Source of the DNA: DATGMP01 sp035293565
Lineage (GTDB): Bacteria; Pseudomonadota; Alphaproteobacteria; BOG-932; Roseiterribacteraceae
Reading direction: 5' to 3'
Length of the DNA stretch: 64,000 nt
Assembly (NCBI GenBank): GCA_035293565.1
Contig: DATGMP010000006.1
Span: 51,210-115,209, forward strand
Position numbers and translations under genes: made by a program
Part shown: positions 51,881 to 60,052 of the stretch, one piece after another
Layout of the letters: the number at the start of each line of letters is the position of its first letter
Position numbering within the stretch: the first letter of the stretch is position 1
The notes under the pieces: generated by a model
Databases searched by the model: none
What the model was told of the DNA's origin: nothing
What the model saw: the letters and a program-made list of their open reading frames with translations, nothing else

Positions 51881-52873
51881 TCATGGCCGACCGGGCAGCG
51901 AACCTCCAAGCTCATCTTCTATATGATAGCGGATGATCTCGTCGAAGGAAGAATCGGCCCGGAAGCCTAGCGAGAGCGCACGCTTGGGATCGAAAGCCTG
52001 CGGCCAGCCGGCGACAATGCGCTGGATCACAGGATCGGGCTCGCGCCGGATGAGGCGCATCGCCGCCGGCGATACGCGGTTCAGCGCGGCAAGCTCGTCG
52101 CCCACGGTCGCGGAAAGACCCGGCATCGTCAGGTTGGGTCGGTCGCCGAGCGCTCCCGGCGGTAATGCCGCCGCATGGAGCAGGAAGCCGATCGCCGCGC
52201 GTGGGCTGGCGTGCCAGGCGCGCACATCCTCCGATACCGGCAGCACCGCCTCGCGCGCCGACAAAGGCTCGCGGAGAATGTTTGAGAAAAATCCCGACGC
52301 CGCCTTGTTGGGCTTGCCTGGCCGGATGCAGATGGTGGGAAGCCGAACGCCCACCCCGTCCATGAATCCGCGGCGCGTATAGTCGGCCAGCATCAGCTCC
52401 ACCATCGCCTTCTGCGTCCCGTAGCTGGTCAAGGGCGTCAGATGGAAATCGTCGCCGATCTTGTCCGGGAAGGGCGCGCCGAAGACCGCGATCGACGAGG
52501 TGAAAACGAGCCTGGGTTTATAGGGCGCCCGCTCGCCCTCACGCCGGATCGCGTCGAACAGTCGTCGGGACCCGTCGAGATTGACCCGGTAACCTTTCTC
52601 GAGATCGCTCTCGGCTTCCCCTGATACGATGCCCGCGGCATGGAAGATGAGATCTGGCCGATACGCGATCAGTCGCTCCGCCGCGCCCGGGGCCGCGATG
52701 TCGGCGGCCGTGATCTGGCTCTCGGCCCCGAGCCCGCCTGGCGCCGAGGGCTCGACAATATCCGTCATCGCAAGCGTCGTGATCTCGCGTCCGCCCACGT
52801 GACCATCCTTGGCCAGCCGCTCGACGAGCTTGCGTCCGATCATGCCCGCCGCGCCGGTGACGAGAATGCGCAT
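51881..52873 (-). CDS. denD: D-erythronate dehydrogenase-like SDR (DenD)
   Basis: A 330-aa extended SDR resembling D-erythronate dehydrogenase, which oxidises a four-carbon sugar acid at C2 with NAD. Rossmann motif VTGAAGMIGRKL (5-16), acidic residue after the second strand (TDIVEPS), and catalytic Ser and Tyr-Lys in VFTSSIAVFG and SYGTQKAMVEL. DenD starts the four-carbon acid sugar route (with OtnK/OtnC/OtnI, which are not seen here). With a sugar-acid dehydratase and an MFS gene downstream, this looks like a sugar-acid catabolic operon. DenD name by similarity; the true substrate may differ. Confidence 0.78.
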   Translation of the reverse strand: MRILVTGAAGMIGRKLVERLAKDGHVGGREITTLAMTDIVEPSAPGGLGAESQITAADIAAPGAAERLIAYRPDLIFHAAGIVSGEAESDLEKGYRVNLDGSRRLFDAIRREGERAPYKPRLVFTSSIAVFGAPFPDKIGDDFHLTPLTSYGTQKAMVELMLADYTRRGFMDGVGVRLPTICIRPGKPNKAASGFFSNILREPLSAREAVLPVSEDVRAWHASPRAAIGFLLHAAALPPGALGDRPNLTMPGLSATVGDELAALNRVSPAAMRLIRREPDPVIQRIVAGWPQAFDPKRALSLGFRADSSFDEIIRYHIEDELGGSLPGRP

Positions 52874-52949
52874 GAATCCCTCTCTTTGTTGCGAGCTTGG
52901 CTGATCGGCGGCGCGGTGGCTAGTATTCCGCAACGATGGAGGCGTTGCG

Positions 52950-53141
52950 ATGGACGCTGCGTCCAAAAGCGCCCTGGTTCCCAACCAGGCGCTCGCGCCG
53001 CAATTCCTGGCCTGGGTCGATGCCCGACCCCGAAGCTACCGCGAGACGATCGGGGCTTGGCGGACTTCATGCCCGCGTCTCACGATTTGGGAGGATTGCC
53101 GGGATGCGGGCCTCGCGCATCTCGCGCGGTGCGGAGGGTGA
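52950..53141 (+). CDS. 63-aa conserved small protein (AWRTSCPRLTIWED family)
   Basis: A 63-aa soluble protein starting at an ATG behind GATGGAGG. APQFLAWVDARPRSYRETIGAWRTSCPRLTIWEDCRDAGL is the body of a recurrent small alphaproteobacterial family of unknown function. It ends 2 bp before the next start codon, so it is probably translated together with the secreted hydrolase. Its start is divergent from denD by 76 bp. Confidence 0.65.
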   Translation: MDAASKSALVPNQALAPQFLAWVDARPRSYRETIGAWRTSCPRLTIWEDCRDAGLAHLARCGG

Positions 53142-53143
53142 GC

Positions 53144-54244
53144 ATGGTCAGATCTCTCCTTGTCCTCACGCTCTTGATCGCCACGCCGGCAATCGCCGGC
53201 GATGCTCCGCCTCTGCCGCCGATGCCTGCGCTTTCGCCGCACGAGAGCGACTTCTTGATGCGCGATTTCAGGTTCGGCACCGGCGAGACGCTGCCCGAGC
53301 TTCGGATTCATTACACCACCCTCGGCGCACCCGCGCGCGATGCGGCGGGGCATGTGACGAACGCGGTGCTGATCTTGCATGGCACCGGAGGCGACGGGCA
53401 TCAATTCTTCAGGCCCCAATTCGCCGGTGTCCTGTTCAAACCGGGCGGGCTGCTCGATCCCGCGCGCTATTTCATCATCCTACCCGACGATATCGGGCAC
53501 GGGAAATCGTCGAAGCCCAGCGACGGGCTGCATGCCCGTTTTCCCCATTATGATTATGACGACATGGTCGAGGCCGAGTATCGGCTCGTGATCGAGGGGC
53601 TAAAGCTCGATCATTTGCGTCTGGTGATGGGCACCTCGATGGGCTGCATGCATTCCTTCATGTGGGGCGAAGCGCACCCGGACTTCATGGACGCGCTGAT
53701 GCCGCTCGCCTGCCTACCGGTCCAGATCGCCGGCCGCAATAGGCTCTGGCGCGCCATGATCATCGACGCGATTCAACGCGATCCGGCCTGGATGGACGGC
53801 GAGTACAAGACCGAGCCGCGAGAGGCGTTGCGCGCGGTGTCCTACGTCCTGACGCTCGCGGGCAGCGCGCCCATCCCTATGCAGAAGCAGCTCGCGACCC
53901 GTGACGAGGCCGATGCAAGGCTGCAGGAGCTGATCGGAAGGGACCTGTCGAGCCTCGATGCAAACGACACGCTCTACCAGCTGGCCTCGTCGCGGAATTA
54001 CGATCCTTCGGCGAAGCTGGGCACGATCAAGGCGCCGGTGATGTGGGTGAATTCGGCGGATGATTTCATCAACCCGCCGGAACTCGGCATCGCCGAGCGC
54101 GACGTGAAAAAGATCCGAAAAGCGCGTTTCGTGCTCATTCCGGCCAGCGAGAACACGCACGGCCACGGTACCCATACCTGGGCGGCAATATGGCAGAATT
54201 ATATGGCGAAACTGCTCAAGGAGTCGGCGCGACGGGCCAAATGA
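53144..54244 (+). CDS. secreted alpha/beta hydrolase (MetX-like fold)
   Basis: A 366-aa alpha/beta-fold protein. Residues 1-18 are a signal peptide (MVRSLLVLTLLIATPAIAG), so it acts in the periplasm or outside. The nucleophile elbow is GTSMGCMHSF, the acid is in NSADDFIN, and the base is in NTHGHGTH. The body resembles homoserine O-acetyltransferase-like proteins, including FRPQFAGVLFKPGG...DIGHGKSSKP; the signal peptide shows that it is not the methionine-pathway enzyme. The substrate is unknown. A strong hairpin terminator follows immediately. Confidence 0.82.
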   Translation: MVRSLLVLTLLIATPAIAGDAPPLPPMPALSPHESDFLMRDFRFGTGETLPELRIHYTTLGAPARDAAGHVTNAVLILHGTGGDGHQFFRPQFAGVLFKPGGLLDPARYFIILPDDIGHGKSSKPSDGLHARFPHYDYDDMVEAEYRLVIEGLKLDHLRLVMGTSMGCMHSFMWGEAHPDFMDALMPLACLPVQIAGRNRLWRAMIIDAIQRDPAWMDGEYKTEPREALRAVSYVLTLAGSAPIPMQKQLATRDEADARLQELIGRDLSSLDANDTLYQLASSRNYDPSAKLGTIKAPVMWVNSADDFINPPELGIAERDVKKIRKARFVLIPASENTHGHGTHTWAAIWQNYMAKLLKESARRAK

Positions 54245-54246
54245 AA

Positions 54247-54277
54247 GGGCGGGGAGAACCGCCGGTTCTCCCCGCCC
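54247..54277. terminator. strong bidirectional hairpin terminator
   Basis: A perfect 14-bp GC-rich stem (54247-54260 with 54264-54277) around a 3-nt loop, extended by two A-T pairs (54245-54246 with 54278-54279). It begins 3 bp after the hydrolase stop codon and ends about 20 bp before the stop codon of the convergent gene. A-rich and T-rich flanks on either side suit termination in both directions. Confidence 0.85.
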
Positions 54278-54298
54278 TTCGCGCAATCAAGACGTTAC

Positions 54299-54697
54299 TT
54301 ACTTCAGCTCAGCCGCGACATCCGAGGCGTCCTTCGTCGCCGTCTTGAGATCGTCGGACTTGATTCCCGCCTCTGCCGTCTCGACGGCCTTGGTCATCTT
54401 GGCCTTGGCGGCCTCGTCCGTGGAGTCAGGAATGGCGCCGTTGCCCATCTGCGCGCAGGGATTGGCCTGTGTCGCGTCATAACCCTCGCCCTTGGGGCCG
54501 ACGAGGCAATTGACCGTGTGATGGAGATGGGCATGCGCGGTTGCGATATTGGCCGCGCTCGAGGCCATCCCGGCATGGGCGGCCGCGGTCTGCTCTTCCT
54601 TGGCGGAATCCCCCGCGGCCAGAGCCCGAGGCGACAGGCCGATGGCCAGAGCGAAAGACGCCGCGACGAAAACAGTCGATCCGAACGTGCGATTCAT
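54299..54697 (-). CDS. exported His-containing small protein of unknown function
   Basis: A 132-aa exported protein. The signal peptide (SFALAIGLSPRALAAGD) is followed by a helical region and the conserved block AHAHLHHTVNCLVGPKGEGYDATQANPCAQMGNGAIPD, with three His, two Cys and a Gly-rich loop that could bind a metal or haem-like ligand. The C-terminal half is again helical and charged. Similar exported proteins are found widely but are not characterised. The ATG at 54697 follows a purine-rich site (GGGAGG). It is convergent with the hydrolase gene across the terminator. Confidence 0.7.
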   Translation of the reverse strand: MNRTFGSTVFVAASFALAIGLSPRALAAGDSAKEEQTAAAHAGMASSAANIATAHAHLHHTVNCLVGPKGEGYDATQANPCAQMGNGAIPDSTDEAAKAKMTKAVETAEAGIKSDDLKTATKDASDVAAELK

Positions 54698-54890
54698 CCT
54701 TACCTCCCAGAGCTCGTGGAGCCGTTGATTGTCCACATCGATGTAGCACTTAATTGCGCCGCGTAAAGTTCCGAATTGCCGAATCAGGGCTGTTCATACG
54801 CCGGCTGCCGTGTAGCCGCCGTTGCCATCGCGGCGTTTCCGCGCAAGAATGCAACGGTAACGTTGTTTTATTTTCGAGCCGGAGGAGAGC

Positions 54891-55790
54891 ATGGGGAACG
54901 CGCTTCAGGGCAAGGTCGCGCTGGTGACGGGGGCAAGCCGGGGCATCGGCGAGGCGATCGCGCGCCGGTTTGCAGCCGAGGGCGCTACCGTGGTCATCAC
55001 CGCCCGCTCGATCGATCCCGGGACCGGCCGCTTCGCCGGCGGCGCGGTCGGGGTCGGCGAGAAGCCGGTTCCGATCGAGGGGTCGCTGAAGGAGGTGGCC
55101 GAGCGGATCCGCGCCGATGGCGGCCGGGCGATCCCGGTCCAGTGCGACATGGCCGATCCTGCCTCGCGCGCCGCCGCGGTCGCCAAGGCGCTCGCCGAAG
55201 TTCCGCAGATCGACATTCTGGTCAACAACGCCGCGACCGGGATCTTCGGACGAACCTGGGATCAGATCTCGTCGGAGAAATACGATCTCCTCTGGGAGAC
55301 CAACGTCAAAGGCCCCTACGACCTCATGCAGCGGCTGGGACCGCCCATGGTGGCGCGGGGTCAGGGCTGGATCGTCAACATCTCGTCAAAGACGGCCGAG
55401 CTGCCGATGCGGCCCTTCAACCCCTTCGAGAAGGGCTCGGGCGTGATGCTCTACGGCGCGACCAAGGCGGCGCTCAACCGGATGAGCGTCGGCGTGGCGG
55501 CCGAGCTCGACGGCACCGGCGTTGCCTGCAATTGCTTCGGCCCCTTTTCGATCGTCTGGACGCCCGGCACCGCCATGACCGGCGTCGAAAAATATCGCGG
55601 GCTGCCCGGCTGGGTCGAGGAGCCGGTCGAAGGCATGGCCGAGACCGCGCTCGCCTTCGCCACTTGCGACCCCAAGGAGGTGAACGGCCTTTGCGTCTAC
55701 AGCACGACCTACCTCAACGAGATCGGTCGCGAGATCCGCACGCTCGACGGCAAAGAGGTTCTGCGCGACTGGAAGCCGATGGTGGATTAG
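54891..55790 (+). CDS. SDR-family oxidoreductase
   Basis: A 299-aa short-chain dehydrogenase with TGASRGIGEAI (cofactor), NNAATGIFGR (central Asn), ISSKTAEL, YGATKAALNR (Tyr-Lys) and GPFSIVWTPG. An insertion of about 30 residues after the second strand (TGRFAGGAVGVGEKPVP, residues 42-65) makes it longer than average and could shape the substrate pocket. It overlaps the end of the convergent dienelactone-hydrolase gene by 4 bp and stands alone. The substrate is not predicted. Confidence 0.85.
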   Translation: MGNALQGKVALVTGASRGIGEAIARRFAAEGATVVITARSIDPGTGRFAGGAVGVGEKPVPIEGSLKEVAERIRADGGRAIPVQCDMADPASRAAAVAKALAEVPQIDILVNNAATGIFGRTWDQISSEKYDLLWETNVKGPYDLMQRLGPPMVARGQGWIVNISSKTAELPMRPFNPFEKGSGVMLYGATKAALNRMSVGVAAELDGTGVACNCFGPFSIVWTPGTAMTGVEKYRGLPGWVEEPVEGMAETALAFATCDPKEVNGLCVYSTTYLNEIGREIRTLDGKEVLRDWKPMVD

Positions 55791-56488
55791 CGGAGGTGCT
55801 TGCCGAAGAAGGCTAGGATTCTCTGCCGCGCGTCGGCCTCGGTCGGCGCGTGGTAAAAGCCGCCCATGAGCCAACCCAGGACGGCGAAGCTACGGGTCCG
55901 GTGATCGTTGAAGAAGGAATGTCCGGCGTCGGGATATTCCTTCACGTCATGATCGATGCCGGCGCTGGTCAGCGCCCGCTCGAGCCGCGCGGCGCTCCCC
56001 TTGAGCGTCCTATCCTTGGCGCCGAAGCTGCCGATGATCGGACAGGCGCCTTTGACGATCTGATCGACGTCCTTCGGCACCGCGCCATAGTTTACGCCGG
56101 AGACTTGGAAATCATGGCCGGCGGCGGCGAAGAGCGCGAAGGCGCCGCCCATGCAGAATCCGGTAATGCCGATCTTGCCGGTGCAGTCGGATCGCGCGGC
56201 GAGCCAAGCCCGCGCCGCGTCGATATCATCGAACGCCGGCCCTTTCCGCGCCGCCATGTCTCGAAAGGTGGAAAGGAGGCACCTCATGGTGCCGCTCCAG
56301 GAATAGAGGTCGGGCCCGACGGCGAGATAGCCCCGCGAGGCGAACCAATCGACATGCCGCCGCAGATCCGTTGTCATCCCGAAAACATCATGGATGACGA
56401 TGACCCCCGGCCAAGGCCCGGCTCCTTCCGGCTGCTTGAAATAGGCGGCGAGCGCATGGTGCGGTGTCTTTATTGAGACTTCGGCCAT
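55787..56488 (-). CDS. dienelactone hydrolase family protein
   Basis: A 233-aa alpha/beta hydrolase of the DLH family. The nucleophile is the Cys in GFCMGGAFALF, the acid lies in SFGAKDRTLKG and the His in DAGHSFFND. DLH opens lactone intermediates such as those from ring cleavage; some members are general carboxylesterases. It is the third gene of a CoA-transferase, acyl-CoA dehydrogenase, hydrolase operon (gap 27 bp after the dehydrogenase), so it probably acts in the same degradation. The ATG at 56488 is chosen over one further upstream. Confidence 0.85.
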   Translation of the reverse strand: MAEVSIKTPHHALAAYFKQPEGAGPWPGVIVIHDVFGMTTDLRRHVDWFASRGYLAVGPDLYSWSGTMRCLLSTFRDMAARKGPAFDDIDAARAWLAARSDCTGKIGITGFCMGGAFALFAAAGHDFQVSGVNYGAVPKDVDQIVKGACPIIGSFGAKDRTLKGSAARLERALTSAGIDHDVKEYPDAGHSFFNDHRTRSFAVLGWLMGGFYHAPTEADARQRILAFFGKHLR

Positions 56489-56515
56489 GGCGCTCCCCCA
56501 CCTTGTCACGAAGCG

Positions 56516-57682
56516 CTAATAGCTCTTCGGCAGCCCCAACACGCGTTCGGCGATGTAGCTCAAAATCAAATTCGGCGTGATCGGCGCGATCCAGGGGATC
56601 ATCATCTCGCGCAGGTAACGCTCGACATGGAACTCCTTGGCGTACCCGAAACCGCCATGGGTCATGACCGCATTCTGGCATGCCGAAAGGCCGGCTTCCG
56701 CCGCGAGGTATTTGGCGGAATTGGCCGCCGCGCCGCTCGATATGTCGTTGTCGTATTGCCAGGCGGCATACATGGTCATCAGCCGCGCGGCCTCGAGCTC
56801 CATCCAGTTTTTGGCGAGCGGGTGCTGCACCGACTGGTTCTTGCCGATCGGCCGATTGAAGACGATGCGCTCCTTGGCATATTCGGTCGCGCGATTGAGC
56901 GCGGCGAAGCCCAGCCCAACCGCCTCGGCGGCGAGCAGGCATCGCTCGGGATTCATCCCGTCGAGAATATATTTGAACCCCTGGCCTTCCTCGCCGATGC
57001 GGTCCTCGAACGGCACTTCCAGCCCGTCGATGAAGAGCTCGTTCGAATCGACGGCCTTGCGGCCCATCTTCTCGATCTCGCGCACATCGACCTTGCCGCG
57101 GTCGAGATCGGTGTAGAAGAGGCTCAGGCCTTCCGTCGGCTTCCTGACCTCCTCGAGCGGCGTCGTGCGGGCGAGCAGCAGGATCTTGTCGGCGACCTGC
57201 GCGGTCGAGATCCAGACCTTCTGGCCGTTCACGACATAGCGGTCGTTCTTGCGCTCCGCGCGCGTCTTGAGCTGCGTCGTGTTGAGACCGGTGTTGGGCT
57301 CGGTCACGCCGAAGCAGGCTTTTACGTCGCCTGAGGCGATCGGCGGCAGGAAGCGTTTCTTCTGCTCCTCGGTGCCGTAGACCACGACCGGATGTAAGCC
57401 GAAGATGTTGATATGGACAGTCGTGCAGCCCGACATGCCGGCGCCCGATTCCGAGATCGCCTGCATCATGATGCAGGCTTCGGTGATGCCGAGCCCCGAG
57501 CCGCCATATTCCTCGGGAATGCAGATGCCGAGCCAGCCGTCCTTGGCGATCGCCTGATGAAAATCGAACGGGAAGCCGCCTTCTCGGTCGCGCTCCAGCC
57601 AATATTTATCGTCGAAGCGGCTGCAGATTCCGGCGATGGCCTCGCGGATGGCTTCCTGTTCGGGGGAGAGCGCGAAATCCAT
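56516..57682 (-). CDS. acyl-CoA dehydrogenase with relocated catalytic Glu
   Basis: A 388-aa FAD-dependent acyl-CoA dehydrogenase: N-terminal helices (1-120), FGVTEPNTGLNTTQLKT and VNGQKVWIST in the central beta domain, and a C-terminal four-helix bundle with HGGFGYAKEFHVERYLREM. The position of the usual catalytic Glu (as in YEGT) reads APIT (367-370). A Glu at 246 in NPERCLL lies where isovaleryl- and long-chain-type enzymes have their base, so activity may still be present with a moved Glu. It lies 17 bp after the CoA-transferase gene. Confidence 0.87.
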   Translation of the reverse strand: MDFALSPEQEAIREAIAGICSRFDDKYWLERDREGGFPFDFHQAIAKDGWLGICIPEEYGGSGLGITEACIMMQAISESGAGMSGCTTVHINIFGLHPVVVYGTEEQKKRFLPPIASGDVKACFGVTEPNTGLNTTQLKTRAERKNDRYVVNGQKVWISTAQVADKILLLARTTPLEEVRKPTEGLSLFYTDLDRGKVDVREIEKMGRKAVDSNELFIDGLEVPFEDRIGEEGQGFKYILDGMNPERCLLAAEAVGLGFAALNRATEYAKERIVFNRPIGKNQSVQHPLAKNWMELEAARLMTMYAAWQYDNDISSGAAANSAKYLAAEAGLSACQNAVMTHGGFGYAKEFHVERYLREMMIPWIAPITPNLILSYIAERVLGLPKSY

Positions 57683-57699
57683 GTTCTACCTCCGGGGCG

Positions 57700-58929
57700 T
57701 CACACCGACGGCGGGTCGTGGGGAAGATCGGGCGCGGCGGCGATGACCTTTTCAGCTGAGAGCCTTCGAATCTCATCCGCGGAGTAGCCGAGCTCGGCCA
57801 GGATCTCGCGGCTGTGCTCGCCGAGCCTCGGCGCATGGCGCGTCGCCTCCGGCTGTGTCTTCGACCATTCCGACGGCTCGCGCATGCGCTTCAGCCTGCC
57901 CTCGCTCGGATGGTCCTCGGGCTGGAAGAAGTCGGTCGCGACGAGGTGCGGATCGTCGACGATCGATTCCAGGTCGTGCATCGGCGAGAAGGGGATGTCG
58001 GCCTCTTCCAGAAGCTTCATCCATTCGGCCGTGGTGCGGGTCTGGAACATGTCCGAGATCTCGGCATAGATCGACTGCACGTTCTTCAGCCGCGAGGCGA
58101 CCGAATGAAAGCGTTCGTCGGTCCGGAATCGCTCCTCCTGGCCGATTGCCTTGAAGAAATTTTCCCAGTGCTTGTTGATGTAGATCAGCGCGCAGATATA
58201 GCCGTCCTTGGTCTTGTAAGGCCGCCGGTCGCGCGCGAGCTGGCGCGGATAGCCGCCCTTGTCGAGCGGCGGCTCGTAAGAGAGTCCGCCCAGATGATCG
58301 TTCAGGAAGAACCGCGTCATGGTCTCGAACATGGGCACGTCGATCTTTTGCCCCTCGCCCGTACGTTCGCGATGCACGAGCGCGGCCAGCACCGCGTTGA
58401 CGGCGGTGAGCCCGGTGATGCGATCGGCGATCGCGGCAGGCACATAGCGCGGCGTTCCATCCCCGGAACGCGCCAGCAAGGTTGAGATGACCGAAGCGCC
58501 CTGGATCAGATCGTCATAGGCCGGCCGGGCGGCATAGGGACCCTTCTGGCTGTAGCCATAGACCCCGCAATAGACGATCTTCGGGTTGATCGCCGAAACC
58601 GCCTCATAGCCCAACCCCAGCCGCTCCATGGCCTGCGGGCGCATATTGTACATGAACACGTCGCCGGTCCTGATCAGGCGGGACAGCACCTCCTTGCCCG
58701 CCGCCGACTTCAGGTCGATGACGATGCTCCGCTTGCTGCGGTTCGCATTGATGAAGACGACACCCATGCCGTGGGTTCTGTTGGGCCCGATCTCGCGGGT
58801 CGTATCGCCGACGGGCGATTCCACCTTGATGACGTCCGCGCCCATGTCGCCGAACACCTGGGTCGCATATGGACCCATGATCACGGCCGTCAGATCGATG
58901 ATGCGAATTCCGTGTAGAGGACCGGTCAC
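57700..58929 (-). CDS. CaiB/BaiF-family (class III) CoA-transferase
   Basis: A 409-aa class III CoA-transferase that moves CoA between acids. GPLHGIRIIDLTAVIMGPYATQVFGDMGADVIKVE at the start is the family signature; the catalytic Asp is D139 in PAYDDLIQ. The GTG at 58929 with GGAGAAG upstream is preferred since it puts the signature at residue 3; an ATG at 58989 would add 20 residues of no family character. It begins the operon with the dehydrogenase and hydrolase and is divergent from the E1 genes. Confidence 0.87.
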   Translation of the reverse strand: MTGPLHGIRIIDLTAVIMGPYATQVFGDMGADVIKVESPVGDTTREIGPNRTHGMGVVFINANRSKRSIVIDLKSAAGKEVLSRLIRTGDVFMYNMRPQAMERLGLGYEAVSAINPKIVYCGVYGYSQKGPYAARPAYDDLIQGASVISTLLARSGDGTPRYVPAAIADRITGLTAVNAVLAALVHRERTGEGQKIDVPMFETMTRFFLNDHLGGLSYEPPLDKGGYPRQLARDRRPYKTKDGYICALIYINKHWENFFKAIGQEERFRTDERFHSVASRLKNVQSIYAEISDMFQTRTTAEWMKLLEEADIPFSPMHDLESIVDDPHLVATDFFQPEDHPSEGRLKRMREPSEWSKTQPEATRHAPRLGEHSREILAELGYSADEIRRLSAEKVIAAAPDLPHDPPSV

Positions 58930-59062
58930 TTCTCGCTCTTCTCCGTTAGGCCAAAATTCATGCTGGTAGGCATTACTGCCCATAATCATGAATATGCGTC
59001 AATGCCTCGACTCCGTGGACAGGGCTGTTGAACTGCTTCATATCCCCGGGGCCGGGGAGAAG

Positions 59063-60052
59063 ATGACAAACGCGACACCGCGCGCCAAGCCGCTCGATAT
59101 CAGCAAGATGAAAGCCCTCTACCGCACGGTCCTGCTCATCCGCCGGGCCGAGGAGCGCATCCGGGATCTGTGCGTCGAAGGCGCCGTGCCGGGCTTCATC
59201 CATCTCTCGATCGGTCAGGAAGCGGTGGCGGCCGGGGTCATGAGCGCGCTCGACCCCGGCGACACGGTGACATCGACGCATCGCGGGCATGGGCACGCGA
59301 TCGCCAAGGGCGTGCCGCTGGAGGGGCTCTTTGCCGAGCTGCTGGCGCGCGACGAGGGTATCTGCCGAGGGCGTGGGGGCTCGATGCATCTGGCGGACCT
59401 GTCGCGCGGGCTGCTTGGCGCCAACGGCATCGTCGCGGCCGGCCTTCCGATTGCGGTTGGCAGCGCGCTGGCGCACAGATCGCTGGGCCGGACGCTGCTC
59501 GCCGCCGCCTTCTTCGGCGATGGGGCGCTCGCCGAAGGGCTCGTTCATGAGAGCTTCAACCTCGCCATGCTCTGGCGGCTGCCTGTCCTGTTCGTTTGCG
59601 AGAACAATGGCTGGGGCGAATTCTCACCGAGCGCAGGGCAGCTCGCTTTCGCGCTCGGCGATCTCGCCAAGGCCTACCGGCTGCCGCATCGGCTGGTGGA
59701 CGGGAATGACGTGGCCGAGGTCGCCGCCGCGACAGCCAAAGCCGTCGCCTCGGTGAGGCGCCGCGACGGCCCGTATCTTCTCGAATGCTCCACGACCCGC
59801 ATGCGCGGCCATTACGAAGGCGACCCGCAGCGCTATCGCAACCCGGTCGATATCGCCGAATCGGCCGCGAGGGATTGCGTCGCGATTGCCGCGGCAAAAC
59901 TGCGCGACATGGGCGTTTCGGCCGCTGCGATGGCGAAGATCGAGCATGAAGTGGACAGCGCGATCGCGGCAGCAGTCGCCGCGGCGCGTGCAGGACGCGC
60001 GCCCTCTTTCGACGCCGCGGCCGCCGACGCCTACGCCGCGCGGATCGGCTGA
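59063..60052 (+). CDS. thiamine-diphosphate dehydrogenase E1 alpha subunit (AcoA/PdhA-like)
   Basis: A 329-aa E1 alpha subunit of a 2-oxo acid or acetoin dehydrogenase-type enzyme, which binds thiamine diphosphate. The ThDP-Mg motif is GDGALAEGLVHESFNLAMLWRLPVLFVCENN. GRGGSMHLAD and STHRGHGHAIAKG are typical of AcoA and PdhA. The ATG at 59063 with GGGGAGA upstream is chosen. Its stop overlaps the E1 beta start (TGATGG). No E2 or E3 gene is near. The substrate is uncertain; acetoin, pyruvate or branched 2-oxo acids are options. Confidence 0.87.
   Translation: MTNATPRAKPLDISKMKALYRTVLLIRRAEERIRDLCVEGAVPGFIHLSIGQEAVAAGVMSALDPGDTVTSTHRGHGHAIAKGVPLEGLFAELLARDEGICRGRGGSMHLADLSRGLLGANGIVAAGLPIAVGSALAHRSLGRTLLAAAFFGDGALAEGLVHESFNLAMLWRLPVLFVCENNGWGEFSPSAGQLAFALGDLAKAYRLPHRLVDGNDVAEVAAATAKAVASVRRRDGPYLLECSTTRMRGHYEGDPQRYRNPVDIAESAARDCVAIAAAKLRDMGVSAAAMAKIEHEVDSAIAAAVAAARAGRAPSFDAAAADAYAARIG

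Noticed and set aside
58988..59062. Upstream start at 58988 for the E1 alpha gene
   Set aside because: The ATG at 59063 has GGGGAGA at the right distance and begins just before the family core; the extra 25 residues match nothing.
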